In this document: positions 33,285 to 45,625 of the stretch, in pieces
How positions within the stretch are numbered: position 1 is the first letter of the stretch
Layout: each line of letters opens with the position of its first letter
Origin: Chlorops oryzae
Lineage: Eukaryota > Arthropoda > Insecta > Diptera > Chloropidae
Direction of reading: 5' to 3'
DNA: 64,000 nt
NCBI GenBank assembly: GCA_020466095.1
Contig: CM035808.1
Location: 56,133,152 to 56,197,151, forward strand
The notes under the pieces: model-generated
Databases searched by the model: none
The model's input: only the letters and a program-made list of their open reading frames with translations
What the model was told of the DNA's origin: nothing
Made by a program: the position numbers and the translations under genes

Positions 33285-33877
33285 ATGATCATAGTGCCAC
33301 TTTGTGTCTACCCGTATTGTTTTTGGTAGCTTTCTGGTGAATTTCTCGAAAGAGTTGAATTTCCTATTCCTGGTTTAGGTTTTTGTTGGTAGCTTTTTGG
33401 TGAATTTTTCGAAAGAGTCGAATTTCCTATTCCTGCCTAATGGTGTATTTCTTATTAGCGGCAGAGCCTTTTCGACGTTCACAGTTAGACCTACACTCCT
33501 ACATGGTGTTAATACTTTTGGTATTTAATACAACAAAATAACCATCAAATTTTTGTTCAAAATTTAATATTACGAACTTTTCCCGAATTTCGTGATTTGT
33601 TTGAAATTTTTAATTGGGACGATTAAAAAACCGATTAAACGAGTTTAACAAACGCCATTAGCTGGAATTTTTCGTAGCCAGTTTTTCTGTGTATATGAAG
33701 AGAGCCGCATCTGCGGGCCAAATTTGGTATGTGGGACAACATTTTTCAAAAATTGAATGACCAAAAACTTAATTTTATTAGATCTTACAAATGCTTAATA
33801 CCCGATCGAACAATACAAACTGAAACAATAGTGAAGCATTTAATCATACTGTTTAGAAAGAATTAGATATATAATAA
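33285..33877. repeat. Unassigned, with a 62-bp direct repeat
   Basis: A unit with TTGGTAGCTTT.TGGTGAATTT and AATTTCCTATTCCTG occurs twice at about 33318-33440. The rest is unassigned. It precedes a gypsy-like gag, but I find no LTR ends here. Confidence 0.5.
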
Positions 33878-34944
33878 ATGCATACAAGGAAAGATTTACA
33901 AAAAAATCATGCTCAGATTCCTGCCAACATTTTTAATGATCTTAGTGAAAAACTTGTAAGAGTTTTATCAAAATTTAACATTGAAATCGGAATTCCACAC
34001 TTTTATCACGAAGCTAGTTTTCTTGATTTAACAAAGCTACAGCTCGAACCACCAGCCACAGATTCGGAAATTTTTAGTTCATTTGAAGAAAGTATAGACA
34101 ACACAATGTCACAAACAGTAATTGAATTTTTGGGAAATGCCTCTAAGCTACTCCCAGAATTTGACGGTAGCCCGGAAAACCTACAAAGCTTTTAAGACGC
34201 TCTTTCATCGGTGGAATCTATAAAGGAATCTAATGAGCAGGTAGCAGTAAATTTAATCAAAACAAAAATAAAAGGAACTTGTAGAAACCTTCATATCAAC
34301 TGAATAGCAACCATTGAGGAAATATTTCCCAAAATTAAAATCCTCAATTAAATCAAATCTGACAAAGTCCTTACAGCAAAAATAATGCACATTAAACACT
34401 GTAGAAAAAATGCAAATGACAACAATAAGGAGATAGAAAACCTCACTAAAGCTTCAGTAAACGCATACATAAGTGATGGATTTTTCACTTTCGACAGAAA
34501 ATTAATATGCAACTCAAGACCGCAGTAAAGGCCAACAGTAAAAATTGCAGCAATGAAAAAGATAAATTTATCATGGAAGCCGAAAATTTTAATAACATGC
34601 ATGAGGCTGTTTCGAAATTCGTTAACAGCTGCACAGAGTTATCTGCACTTAATAGCTCAATCATGTTCGTAAACAGGGGCCACAAAAGAGTTCAATGGAA
34701 CTCAAATAAAAGGAGACGCCAATATGATCCCAACAGGCGTAACCTTAGGAGCCGTGGAACCTATAGAAATACAAGTAGATGGCAACCAAGAAATAACACA
34801 AACCGCAACAGCAATAATAATTACACTAATCCCAGAACAGGTCAGAATAGGAGAATACCCGAAAATCTCAATATGCGACCACTCGCAGCAGACTCGGAAA
34901 ACGAATCAGCTCCCGAGGCTTCGCACCTGGGGAATCTAAACTAA
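33878..34944 (+). pseudogene. Decayed gypsy-like Gag
   Basis: Readable in pieces on the plus strand. 33878-34195 carries LLPEFDGSPENLQSF. 34200-34500 has several stops but holds the LIKTK block. 34507-34944 ends in an Arg/Asn-rich tail resembling the RNA-binding region of the Gag at 2382-3557. It is clearly the same kind of Gag, with many nonsense changes. The integrase end of what is probably the same element lies at 45648. Confidence 0.7.
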
Positions 34945-34967
34945 ACAGCCCCGCTGCTATTCCAAAT

Positions 34968-35294
34968 TTGAGCCTGAAATTCAGCAACTTTGTTGCGCTG
35001 AAGACATCATTAATTGACTCTAGTAACACATTCTTGTTGGATACAGGCTCCGATATATCAATACTGAAACACAAATTTATTAAAAACCCTCAACATTTGA
35101 ACAAAAATAAAACATTTAAACTTACAGGCATCGGTGAAGGTGTCATCTACAAAAGGATGTGTAGAAAGTCTTTTTTTTTTTTTGGAAAACTCTACTTTAA
35201 ATCATACTTTTCAAATAGTCGACAATTTTTCCCGATACCGTGCGACGGAATTATTGGCGAAATAAATTCTTTTTCCCGAAATAAAATTGAATAA
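34968..35294 (+). pseudogene. Retropepsin fragment of the decayed gypsy-like element
   Basis: The aspartic-protease motif LLDTGSDIS is seen near codon 24, and a PCDGIIGE block about 65 residues later suits the end of a retropepsin core. The frame ends soon after, where RT should follow, and no RT is found. It is joined to the duplicated block that begins at 35267. Confidence 0.75.
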
Positions 35295-37554
35295 AATTTT
35301 TTTTTTGGTTTTGGAATTAAGAAGAATTAGTTTTTTAAGAATTGAGAAATTTTGAAGTATAATATTGTTCTGAAAAAAAAAAGTTTTTAATTGAAATTGA
35401 AATTTCAAAAAAAAAATTAGACTTCAAGAGCTTTGAAACGCAGACTCCCCAAGACTCCACCACTTGTAAGGAAAAAAGTTATTTAAATAACAATTTCAGA
35501 GTAATATCTTTAAAAAAAAAATGGCTCCATTTTGCTCGAAATTCAAAAAACTGTTAATTTGAAGTAATGAAAAAAAAAACATTCGCCCATTTTTTAAGAT
35601 CTACATTTTTGAGTTGGTTATATTTCCACATGTTCATATGTAATTACACGACAGTATTCCTAGTTGGTAACACCAATTAGTTACTTTCAATCACTTATGT
35701 AAATAGTACTTTATATTTCTCATTTACTTAAATTTTGTTTTTATTTAAGTACTGTGTAAAAATTATCAATAATTATTATAATGGCATTATAATGCAGGGT
35801 GCGGAGAGCGATTAAAATACGCTCTTTCTCACAACTAATCGCGGCAAAAAATTGAGTGGTTGCAATTTCTCACGAGTGATAAAGCAGCGCTACCCAGCGG
35901 GAAGTTTGTTCTTCGATTACCTTATTCGTCGAGGAATTCTTCGATGAAAGGGTCATAGGAGAATGCTTCGAAGAAAAAGGTAAAAGCGGAAAAATTATTG
36001 CTCACATAGTCGTCGTAGACTTTTTGATGAGGGGTTCATCATAGAATTCTTCAACAAAGAAGTAAGCGAAAGAGGTAACGAACGAATTTTCAATGACATC
36101 GCCGTGTTAATTTTCATCGACGCGGGTAAGTGGTAGACATATCGTCGTCCCGGAGTTATTTCCTCGTATATCACAATCAACCTTTTGTTGGGAAATTGAA
36201 GTTTAAAGTTTAACATGGCATATAAAAAAAATGGCTCGTTGGAAATCGTTGATTCTGTTTTCCTTATATAAAATGCTTTACTTTTTATTATTTCTGATCA
36301 TTAATTTAAAGTTACTTGGAAAATTATTTAAGTTATAGGGTTTTTTTCATTCCAAGAATTTTTGACAATTCATCGTATACGCCACTTTTTTGGCAACCTG
36401 TGTTGGAAAGTGGATATACGAGCAACTGAATTAATAAAAATTTGATAATGTTTTTTTGTTTTATTTGTTTTGACACTAAAATCGACTTAAAAAAAATTTT
36501 TTTAATGAGTTCATATAGAAAATTTGTTATTTAAGTATCCGTTTTCCATTTAAAAATAGAAAAAGGAGTCCAAATCATTATCTTATTGTTGAAAAATGAC
36601 TTAACTCCGCATTTCCTGAGAAAAACGACTTGCCACTGCATCAAATAGCGAAATTTTTTTATACATTAAAGGTAGCATTCAAAAGTCATACCTGATACCT
36701 TAAAAATGTGCCCATTTAAATGATACACATTTCTCTTCTTATTCTTTTTACGTGACCTAAACATTTCTAAAAAAAAAATTTCTAAAAAAAAAATTCGAAT
36801 TCTTATTTTTGTTGGGGAAATTAAATTATTATACGTTATGTAATCAACTAAGCTACAAAATAAAGAATTGATTTGGGTATTGTTGTTGGTACAACGAAAC
36901 TGTACCTTCCACGTTTGTTTTAAGGAGCTGAACTACCTGCATTAGCTTTGTTGTGCTGTTTTGCACTCATTTCCATTTGACTTTGAACAAGTCAGGAATC
37001 TATAATCGGTCTAGCCCGACAATAACACAAACCAAGAAAAATAATTCAAAAGCATCTTATAGTATTCTATTAAAAGGAACAATAAGCGTGAGGACGTATT
37101 TACAGCGCTTGATCGAGCGGCGTGATCTGTAGTGCTACAAGATGACGTTAAACATTTTAAAGAAATGCAATTTGTTATATTATAATAAGCATTCCACACT
37201 ATTTTCAGAATTAAAATTTTTGTAGGAGTGTTAAGGTAGTATTACACTGTTTGGCATTTGGCCAAATATTTGGAATTTCGGTGCCAAACACAGGTTCAAA
37301 CAGTGTAATAGGCAAATATATTTGACTAAACATATTATTTGATCGTATTTGGGTTATGTTTGGCATATCGTCAAAAAGCCAAATATTTGACACTTTTTTT
37401 TCTGTGTAATTGGGTTCGCTTTAAACAAAGCAAACTGTTTGCGCGTATTTGGAATATTATTTTTGTTTGGATATTCCTTGTCAACTGCAGAAACAAATAC
37501 AGCCAAATAAAGACAAAATTATTTTTATTTCAACCTAAAATTGAATTTAAAAAA

Positions 37555-37737
37555 ATGTCTGAAGGAAAAAAGAGAGTCAAAAAGGTTTCCATACAGTGGA
37601 GTGACACCGAAATAATGAAATTGATAAGCAATGTGGAAATGCGCGAATGTCTCTGGAACGCCCAGTTAAATGATTATAAAAATAAAATAATCAGAGATAA
37701 TGCTTGGAAAGAGGTGGGGCTTGAGTTTGAACAAAGA
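37555..37737 (+). pseudogene. MADF-domain N-terminus of the Harbinger-type element
   Basis: Begins at an ATG with a basic leader, then reads IQWSDTEIMKLISNV, a CLWN motif, DNAWKEVGLEFEQRN, the start of a MADF/Myb-like domain. The frame is cut at about 37737 by the Helentron-like insertion, and I see no convincing continuation beyond 38444. Confidence 0.6.
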
Positions 37738-38444
37738 AATTTGGTGTGTGTATAGCTACCATGTAGACTTAAGCTTTCGCTGAAAAAAAATTGCGCCATC
37801 GCTATAACTATGGTCATCATCCTACACATTAGAACAAAACACTCTTTCTCTTATTCTCATATCTGTATACAAAAATGATTTTTTTTTTTGCTTCTTCTGA
37901 TTGTCTATTTTGCCGCCAAATAAAGTCGTCTCTTATGGTTAAATTTTGACCATGACCACCATTCGCGAAATTCGCAAAAAATTATTTTCACTATTTTGAT
38001 GAGGTTTTCGCAGCTAGACAAAATGTCCTCTAACGGTTAAAATTTGATCAAGACCACCATCCGCGAAATTCGTGAAAATTTGATTTTCACTATTTTGGAT
38101 TGAGTATTTCGCAGCTAAACAAAATGTCCTCTAAGGGTTAAAATTTGATCAATACCACCATCCGCGAAATTCGCGAAAATTTGATTTTCACTATTTTGAA
38201 TTGAGTATTTCGCTGCTAGACAAAATGTCCTCTAACGGTTAAAATTTGACCATGCCCACCATTCGCAAAAAATGTTTACTTAAATATAATTTCGAGTTTG
38301 TGAAGCTAAATCGAAGCACAGATAATGTGTAGGTAGAACAACGAAAAGGGCAGGAATTTTTGTTAAGGTAATGTTTCAACATATTTAAGGCTGAGGAAAA
38401 GGTATGTGTGCAATCGGCTTAGCCGATGTAAACTTCTTTACTTG
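37737..38444 (+). mobile_element. Helentron/DINE-like element, family B, 5'-truncated
   Basis: Contains the conserved GTATAGCTACCATGTAGACTT block, about three of the 101-bp units and the terminal hairpin ATCGGCTTAGCCGAT before CTTTACTTG. It lacks the TATACCTTTTCC end and the GACA microsatellite. Confidence 0.8.
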
Positions 38445-39229
38445 TTATCTTTTTAATTTCTCCAAAGAACAAGAAAAATATTATGAAATAATAAAGAATT
38501 TTTTCAAAATACTTTATTCTTGTCAAATAATTTGATGACAAACAGTTTAATACCTATCCAAATAACTTTGACTCGCTTGCTCCAAACATGTATTTGTCTG
38601 AATCAAGCCAAACAAAAAAGTTCCAAATATTTTATTTATATGTCAAACAGTGTAATACCCTATTTTTATATGCCGATCAAACACAATATTTTATCAAATA
38701 TTTGTAAAAATTTTATTCCAAATATTTGGCCAAATGCCAAACAGTGTAATACAAGCTTTACTATGAGAATTTTTTTTTTTGTTGCTTCTTTTGTTTTTTT
38801 TTTTCACACGAATAAATCTTTTTTATTTAAAATTAACATAAAAAAATGTTTCTTAAAAAAAATTTTTTTTTGTTACGATGAGATAACACAACAACTTTTA
38901 ACTGCGCAAATTTCATATATAAATCATAGTATATCCACAAAATATGGATATACGATGTTATAACGCGTAGAAACTATCATTTTAAAGGATATACAATTAT
39001 TTAGCTCACAAATATCTCGTAAACTATATGGTATAGCAACCTGGAGACTCGACAGATGGATAGATCTTGAAAAAGTACGCGGGAAAACGTGCTTATCTCA
39101 AATTTTTTGATTTTGTGATATACGAGGAGATAACTCCGGGACGACGATATGTTGTATCGATTACCTCGCTCGTTTACCAATGTCTACCTTTTCCCGCTGG
39201 GTACGAACGTAAGCACTAACAATCTCTCA

Positions 39230-39425
39230 CGAGCAATCGCAAGGTTCGTAAAAATCACGAACGAAAAGATGCCGACGAAATCGTCGTTGGTTCGTTCGTT
39301 CGCGAGCGTTCGTTGATTGCGAGCGTTCATTGTAAAACTCGTTCAGTAACTCATATTGTGAAGATTGAATTTTTGATCGATCGCGAGCGTTCGCGAGCGT
39401 TCGTCGATTGCGAGCGTTCATTCTA
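39230..39425 (+). repeat. GCGAGCGTTCGTTGATT subterminal repeats of the hAT end (copy A)
   Basis: Repeated GCGAGCGTTC and GAACGCTCGC words lie inside the duplicated hAT left end. The same array is at 42660-42845, and an inverted, expanded set is at 45260-45320. Short repeats near both ends are typical of transposase binding regions. The 64-codon minus-strand frame is a by-product. Confidence 0.7.
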
Positions 39426-39567
39426 AAGGCTCAGTTACTCTTGATTGAACGTAACTTAACTTTACTTATTTAATCAGCTGAGTTGATATGTTTAGTTCAT
39501 TTTATACGGGATCAGTCACTGAAAACTTAATTTGACTTAAGATAAGAATCTGTGGAAAACAGATTTA

Positions 39568-39640
39568 ATATTTCATTCACCTACCACTCATAGTTAGTGG
39601 TAGTGACCACTAATAGTTAGTGGTAGTGACCACTAATAGT
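39568..39640. repeat. AGTGGTAGT cluster, second copy
   Basis: Matches 98-175: ATATTTCATTCACCTACC followed by three ACTAATAGTTAGTGGTAGTG units. It directly follows copy A of the duplicated block. Confidence 0.85.
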
Positions 39641-41678
39641 TAGCAACACTATCTAAACAAACTTTATCTTTTTTATATAATAAAACGTTGAGCCACCAAC
39701 ATTTATCTGTGTCTTTTCCTCTGTATCACGCTTACACCTTTTCTTTATATTTTAAAGGAATGAATAGCAACACTTTTGTTCTTCTTTTTTAGTGATGGAA
39801 CTGGCTTTGGTGTGGATATTTGCTGCATTATGTTCACATCATAGTGAAATAATTTTAGCGACAACACCCCGTAAGTAAAATTCTTAACAACACCTTTATT
39901 TTAGTCAAACATAATAGAAAAATTTATGGATAATTTGATACACTTAGGGACCAATCTCAGACTATTGATTTGACAGTATATCTGAAATTCTTCAGCAGTA
40001 GTATCTGGTACCGATAAGACCAATTTGCATATTTGCTCAGGTTTGTATTTTGTTAAAGGTGGGCTGCTAGATATCCAACAGCTTTACTTGAGAAAATGTT
40101 TCCTTTTCAATTCAATTTATTTTCACGATAATTGAACAAAGCTGCTTAGAGCTAATTTTATAAAGTTTGATCTGATAGATAAAATGTGCCATGCTTGAAA
40201 GCAGTTTTGTTTTTGGATAACTATATACAATATATAAAGTGAATCACTCACTTACGCTAAAACCTTTTGAAGCTATTTAGGGTGACGCAATGACTTCTCC
40301 ACAGGGCGGGGGATTTTTTTATTGTTTTATTACGCGGCGCGAGGTCTTTCATCCGGCTCGAAGGACCAATGTTTTGTACGCTTTGAAAAAAGATTTAAAT
40401 CAAAACCTTAACAAGCTTTGTATGTATAATAAAACTCACTAAGTCCTTTTTTTATTTGCCCTTTTTTGCCAAGTCAATTTACAAATAATTATACAAAGGT
40501 TTGAGATTCAAACAAAGGAAATGCACGACTTCGACGGGGTGTAATAGCGGGTGTAAGCGGTTTGGCGGTTGTCGAGCGGGTGTAAGCGGTTTCACGGCTG
40601 TCGATCGAGTGAGCCGAGTTCCGTCCAATTCACTCGGCCGTTGCCGCGTGGAAGGGCGCTTTCGAACGAGCCTGGAAGCTTCTCTGTCGCCGTTTCCCTT
40701 GGACTAAGGCGAGGCTTTAACATCGCTGTTGGCGTACCTTTCAACGGGTTTAGATTGTCGCACATGGACGATGTTGATCACAACTTTCTTCAGGGAACAT
40801 ATAAAGATGCTGCGCTCCAAGGCTAAAAACATATTCTTATTTTACGCCGCAAACTTTGTGTCGAGGGTATATTCCATTTGAGCGTACGTGTATAATACCC
40901 AGAATCAGTCGAAATTGATCATACAAAATGCATATAGAAATTATCAGTGTTACTAGGTGATTCAATTTGGGCTCGTGTCTCTCTCTATTTGTTTGTCTCT
41001 CCATGTGTCTGGTCGTCTGCGTGTTGGGCGGGCCATGACTAAGATCTGATTCAAGACTGCATTGGATCGGCCCATATGTGGGTGCACCTCCATTACTACA
41101 CACAGAAAAATATGACCCAATAAAATCGATAAGATCCGCTTATTGAGCGAAATTATAGAGAAATCTGCTTAAAATATATGAATAATATGCTTTTTCCACA
41201 GAAAAACTCTTTAAATGCATAGATAAAACCTTATTCGAACATTTTAATAGATATCCGCAAATATTTCATGTGATTATCTTATTATTTTTGTTGAAGAATA
41301 TGGAAAACTTCTTGGTATATAAATTAGAAATAAGTGACCATATCATCAAACTAAGTGACATTCTTATCAAAATTACGTTTTCATAAGATTTCCTAATTGA
41401 AAGAAAATCGCTTCAAGAAGAAGCCTTTTTAATATAAGAAGAAAGACTTATTGATTTAAAAAAGTAGATGACTTCCGTATTTATTCTATAGCACAGTGGA
41501 CCAGCAGACCGGGTTTCGTGGCCATAAGTCTACTTTACCTTTTCAAAAAAATAATGATCAGGCTTGGCTAAGAATAGTCTAAGGTCTATAAGCCTAAAAT
41601 ATTTCTTCAATCCATTACGTTTTGGCTTTTCTCTACAAACTCAAAGCCAAATATCCTTAAAAATTTGGTTTTGATATT
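39641..41678. other. Unassigned region between the two junction copies
   Basis: No gene is recognised. The two overlapping plus-strand frames at 40501-40826 are GC-richer than their surroundings and Arg/Ser/Gly-rich, with no motif. A DINE-like fragment lies at 40856-41030. Confidence 0.35.
40856..41030 (+). mobile_element. DINE-1-like fragment, family A
   Basis: GTGTCGAGGGTATATTCC followed by AATACCCAGAATCAGTCG and GTGTTACTAGGTGATTC, the family A end in plus orientation. It is truncated after about 175 bases. Confidence 0.6.
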
Positions 41679-42989
41679 TTTGGCGAAATAAATTCTTTTT
41701 CCCGAAATAAAATTGAATAAAATTTATTTTTTTGGTTTTGGAATTAAGAAGAATTAGTTTTTTAAGAATTGAGAAATTTTGAAGTATAATATTGTTCTGA
41801 AAAAAAAAAGTTTTTAATTGAAATTGAAATTTCAAAAAAAAAATTAGACTTCAAGAGCTTTGAAACGCAGACTCCCCAAGACTCCACCACTTGTAAGGAA
41901 AAAAGTTATTTAAATAATAATTTCAGAGTAATATCTTTAAAAAAAAAATGGCTCCATTTTGCTCGAAATTCAAAAAACTGTTAATTTGAAGTAATGAAAA
42001 AAAAAAACATTCGCCCATTTTTTAAGATCTACATTTTTGAGTTGGTTATATTTCCACATGTTCATATGTAATTACACGACAGTATTCCTAGTTGGTAACA
42101 CCAATTAGTTACTTTCAATCACTTATGTAAATAGTACTTTATATTTCTCATTTACTTAAATTTTTTTTTTATTTAAGTACTGTGTAAAAATTATCAATAA
42201 TTATTATAATGGCATTATAATGCAGGGTGCGGAGAGCGATTAAAATACGCTCTTTCTCACAACTAATCGCGGCAAAAAATTGAGTGGTTGCAATTTCTCA
42301 CGAGTGATAAAGCAGCGCTACCCAGCGGGAAGTTTGTTCTTCGATTACCTTATTCGTCGAGGAATTCTTCGATGAAAGGGTCATAGGAGAATGCTTCGAA
42401 GAAAAAGGTAAGGGAAGCGGAAAAATTATTGCTCACATAGTCGTCGTAGACTTTTTGATGAGGGGTTCATCATAGAATTCTTCAACAAAGAAGTAAGCGA
42501 AAGAGGTAACGAACGAATTTTCAATGACATCGCCGTGTTAATTTTCATCGACGCGGGTAAGTGGTAGACATATGTTGTATCGATTACCTCGCTCGTTTAC
42601 CAATGTCTACCCTTTCCCGCTGGGTACGAACGTAAGCACTAACAATCTCTCACGAGCAATCGCAAGGTTCGTAAAAATCACGAACGAAAAGATGCCGACG
42701 AAATCGTCGTTGGTTCGTTCGTTCGCGAGCGTTCGTTGATTGCGAGCGTTCATTGTAAAACTCGTTCAGTAACTCATATTGTGAAGATTGAATTTTTGAT
42801 CGATCGCGAGCGTTCGCGAGCGTTCGTCGATTGCGAGCGTTCATTCTAAAGGCTCAGTTACTCTTGATTGAACGTAACTTAACTTTACTTATTTAATCAG
42901 CTGAGTTGATATGTTTAGTTCATTTTATACGGGATCAGTCACTGAAAACTTAATTTGACTTAAGATAAGAATCTGTGGAAAACAGATTT
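41679..42989. repeat. Duplicated gypsy/hAT junction, copy B (uninterrupted)
   Basis: The intact version of copy A. It includes the hAT 5' end, and after 42989 the hAT continues to its far end, so this copy has kept its whole right-hand neighbour. Confidence 0.9.
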
Positions 42990-43331
42990 CTCTAAGTTAA
43001 TTTAAGTTACGTTCAATGAAGAGTAACTGAGCCTTAAAACTCGTTTAGTAACTAACAATGTGAAGACGGAAGTTTTAATAGATCGCGATCGATCGTTTTA
43101 GCTATAAAGTTTTTTTTCCCCTCCACAACGAAGAAATGAGACATGTTTTCCATTTTGTTTTATATTAAAAAATAAACGCAATTCAAGTCTTATGAAATAA
43201 ATATAGGTAGGAACTAAAATAGGAAATTATGAAATTAAATCGAACGCCTTTCAACCAAAAAAGAAAAATAAAAACCAAAAATATTTCAATAAAAAATATG
43301 TACATACAAAGAATAAATTCAGTCAAAGTTT

Positions 43332-44144
43332 TTATAAAAGTGCACATCTAACAACTGCCAGTACTGATTTTAAACGATCGTGTACGATTTTGTAGTCATC
43401 GTTATCATTTTCCGAGTTTGTTTCGAATTCGTCGTTTTGCAAATCTAAAATGTCTTGCTCAAGGAGTTTTGAAGCTTTTAACATATTTCCACCATTGTCT
43501 GTTGTGGTTGAATATATTTGTGTCGGATTAATATCGAATTCTTGCAAGCACTTTAATATTTCGTCTTTTAAAAAATGTGCTGTATGCCTCTGTTTCAATT
43601 GGATCATTCCAATTGTGTTTACTACAATTTTGAAATCTTGAATATATTGGACATTTATTCCCAATATACTCTTACCCATTCTGGTAGCTACATCAGCTTT
43701 TAAGCTTAACATTTTTCTTAAAAAAGTTTGTTTTAAAATATTTTTGATGTGATTTGAGATTAGATGTATATGTTCAACAATATTTTTTGAGTTAAGTTGT
43801 AAATTATACTCATTCTCATATGGTTCAATTATTTGCTTAAAATAAGCCGCGTCGTCGAAAATTCGAAACGGAATGTTTTTCACTGTTACCATTCCTACAC
43901 AACACTTCAGAAAGTCTTTTTTATTTAGTTTCAAACAAGATTGTTTAGAATTTCGGCGTTTGCTGTCACTTGTGGAAGGTGCGTTAATTTCAAAGTTTTG
44001 TTTGTGCATTGTCTCATAATGCCTTTTAATGTTTCCTAATATGCACCCTTTAAGTAGTTTATTACACAGAAGGCATTTCGAAAACCCTGTGTCGTTATTA
44101 TATTCAACAAGTTTTGTCTTGTCAATATTTGACACTTTCCCCAT
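43332..44144 (-). pseudogene. hAT transposase, N-terminal half
   Basis: A 270-residue frame. A BED-type zinc finger lies at about residues 22-45 (CLLCNKLLKG..HYETMH). A DAAYFKQIIEP segment follows, then the RNase H-like core with TTDNGGNMLKA near residue 215. The frame ends at VVRCALL, where hAT proteins continue with a conserved His-Thr-Leu segment, so roughly the C-terminal half is absent. The remaining 110 bases before the GCGAGCG repeats do not restore it. The product could at most bind DNA. The start codon at 44144 has no better alternative upstream in frame. Confidence 0.82.
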
Positions 44145-44688
44145 TTTAAATTACACAAACTGAATGCACGTAAAACAATTGTAAAAACCGAATGCTCGTG
44201 ATCTGTCTTCGTCTTCAACTAAATGCTTTGTTTTTTCAGGACACTTAAAAATGCAATCGCGAACGATTAAAAATACAATCTTCTCATATTAGCTCATTTT
44301 TCAATGGAATTTTACCGCTAGAATTACTGAGTATAAGAAAATTGGGGAAAACACAGCCCTTCAGGTATGAAAAAGTTTGCACCTTTTTCCGACCTTTTTG
44401 ATCTCGAAGGTACACCAGGTACAACTGCTTCGTTTAAGGTACATTTTGTCTTTGAAACAATTTTTTCAATTCAAAATATTTTTAAATCTAAATGCAGAAA
44501 TAAATTGAAAATGATAACTTGTGCAGCTCTTATCCCTAGCAAAGTTTTAATCAGATCCAATGAAGGCACCTGATGTAGTTTTTACGTAAAAAATTTGAGC
44601 AATATGCTCTTCCAAATAACGATGCTAATAAAGACCAATTAATTGAATAAATAACTCCGTTTCCGAGTCTGTTGCGGTTAAAACTCAA

Positions 44689-44927
44689 AGAATAATTTCG
44701 GATCTTAACCTTAATATCAATCGCGTTATCTTGTATGTATGTAATTCTATACGCATTTAGGCGAATCCGTTTCCGTCTTTATCAGGATGATTCGTAATAG
44801 GAGGAGTCTTAGGAGTACCGATTAGAAATCCTGTAAAGGCGGAAGCGAATTCGCCTAAATGCGTATAGAATTACATACATACAAGATAACGCGATTGATA
44901 TTAAGGTTAAGATCCGAAATTATTCTT
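44689..44927. repeat. Hairpin MITE with ~100-bp arms
   Basis: The left arm (GAATAATTTCGGATCTTAAC.. to GGCGAATCCG) and right arm are almost exact reverse complements around a centre of about 50 bases. It is non-coding and inserted within the hAT element. Confidence 0.85.
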
Positions 44928-45297
44928 ATTTGTACTACTTTACGAGTACTTATTATAAGTCTGACCAAAGTGATCTCAAAAAATGTTAGTAGCGCGTAGC
45001 ACTAATTTTTTTTTTTTTTTTTTTTTACTTTTGTATATGTTAGTAGGTATATACTGAATTTGCGTTAAGTTTTTTATAAAAAATTTTTCCATAAAAACCA
45101 AAATTAAAGGGCTAATAATTTTAGGTCCGTCCGTTGGTGCCCAAAAAGGTTCATTATTTTGTGAAATTAGGTACATTTTAAAATTCTAATTTTTCATTCC
45201 TGCTGCCTGCGTCTTCGCTCGCAAGAGATTGAATGCGATGAGTGCATGTATACACACCGCAAACGAACGCTCGCGAATGCTCGCGAACGCTCGCGAA

Positions 45298-45625
45298 CGC
45301 TCGCGAACGCTCGCGAACGATTAAAAATACGATCTTTCTCACATTAGCTCGTTTGGCGATTGCATTCAATAGTGATAAATTCTTCAGCAAACGAGCAATC
45401 GCGACAACGCTGCCTTTGTTTTCGTTCGTGAGAGAATGTTTGCGCCGAGTTTATCAATGCACACTGAGAACGAGCGAACGTACAAAAAGAGCGTTCGTGC
45501 TAACGAACGTACGAAGGCAATGTATTCGCGATTGCTCGTTGGCTAAAGAATTTATCACTGTTGAATGCAATCGCCAAACGAGCTAATGTGAGAAAGATCG
45601 TATTTTTAATCGTTCGCGAGCGAAT
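45298..45625. repeat. Palindromic right end of the hAT element
   Basis: About 130 bases with CGAACGATTAAAAATACGATC and AATTCTTCAGCAAACGAGCAA are mirrored by the following segment, so the terminus folds on itself. CTCGCGAACG tandem words lie just upstream at 45265-45320. Confidence 0.75.

Larger units (their letters stand above)
37234..38757. mobile_element. Non-autonomous Harbinger-type element
   Basis: TIRs of about 40 bp (AG.T.GTATTACACTGTTTGGCATTTGG) are flanked by TTA (37231-37233 and 38758-38760). CAAACAGTGTAATA and CAAATATTTG recur inside near both ends, likely binding sites. It encodes only a fragment of a MADF protein and is interrupted by a Helentron-like element. Confidence 0.85.
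36143..39146. mobile_element. TIR element with ATAT target duplication
   Basis: The ends CGTCGTCCCGGAGTTATTTC and the matching complement form an inverted repeat of about 35 bp. ATAT flanks both sides (36139-36142 and 39147-39150). Copy B (about 42570) is the unoccupied site with a single ATAT. A TA duplication with slightly longer TIRs would fit equally well. It encodes no transposase of its own and carries a Harbinger insertion. The flanking interior parts (36180-37230 and 38760-39110) are AT-rich and empty. Confidence 0.88.
35267..39567. repeat. Duplicated gypsy/hAT junction, copy A (interrupted)
   Basis: 35267-36142 plus 39147-39567 match 41679-42989 nearly base for base. The block contains about 525 bases of non-coding sequence next to the gypsy remnant, the 8-base TTATAATG (35787-35794), and a hAT left end starting CAGGGTGCGG at 35795. 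A 3.0-kb TIR element splits it at 36143-39146. It ends at AACAGATTT, followed by the AGTGGTAGT cluster. Confidence 0.9.

Noticed and set aside
37339..37755. 138-residue frame starting at 37339
   Set aside because: The first 70 codons lie in the TIR and AT-rich leader; the plausible start is the ATG at 37555.
39227..39421. 64-residue frame repeated at 42650
   Set aside because: It is translated from GCGAGCG tandem words in a hAT end.
40501..40826. Two Arg/Ser-rich plus-strand frames in a GC-richer patch
   Set aside because: They overlap in different phases, with no family motif and no splice or start context.
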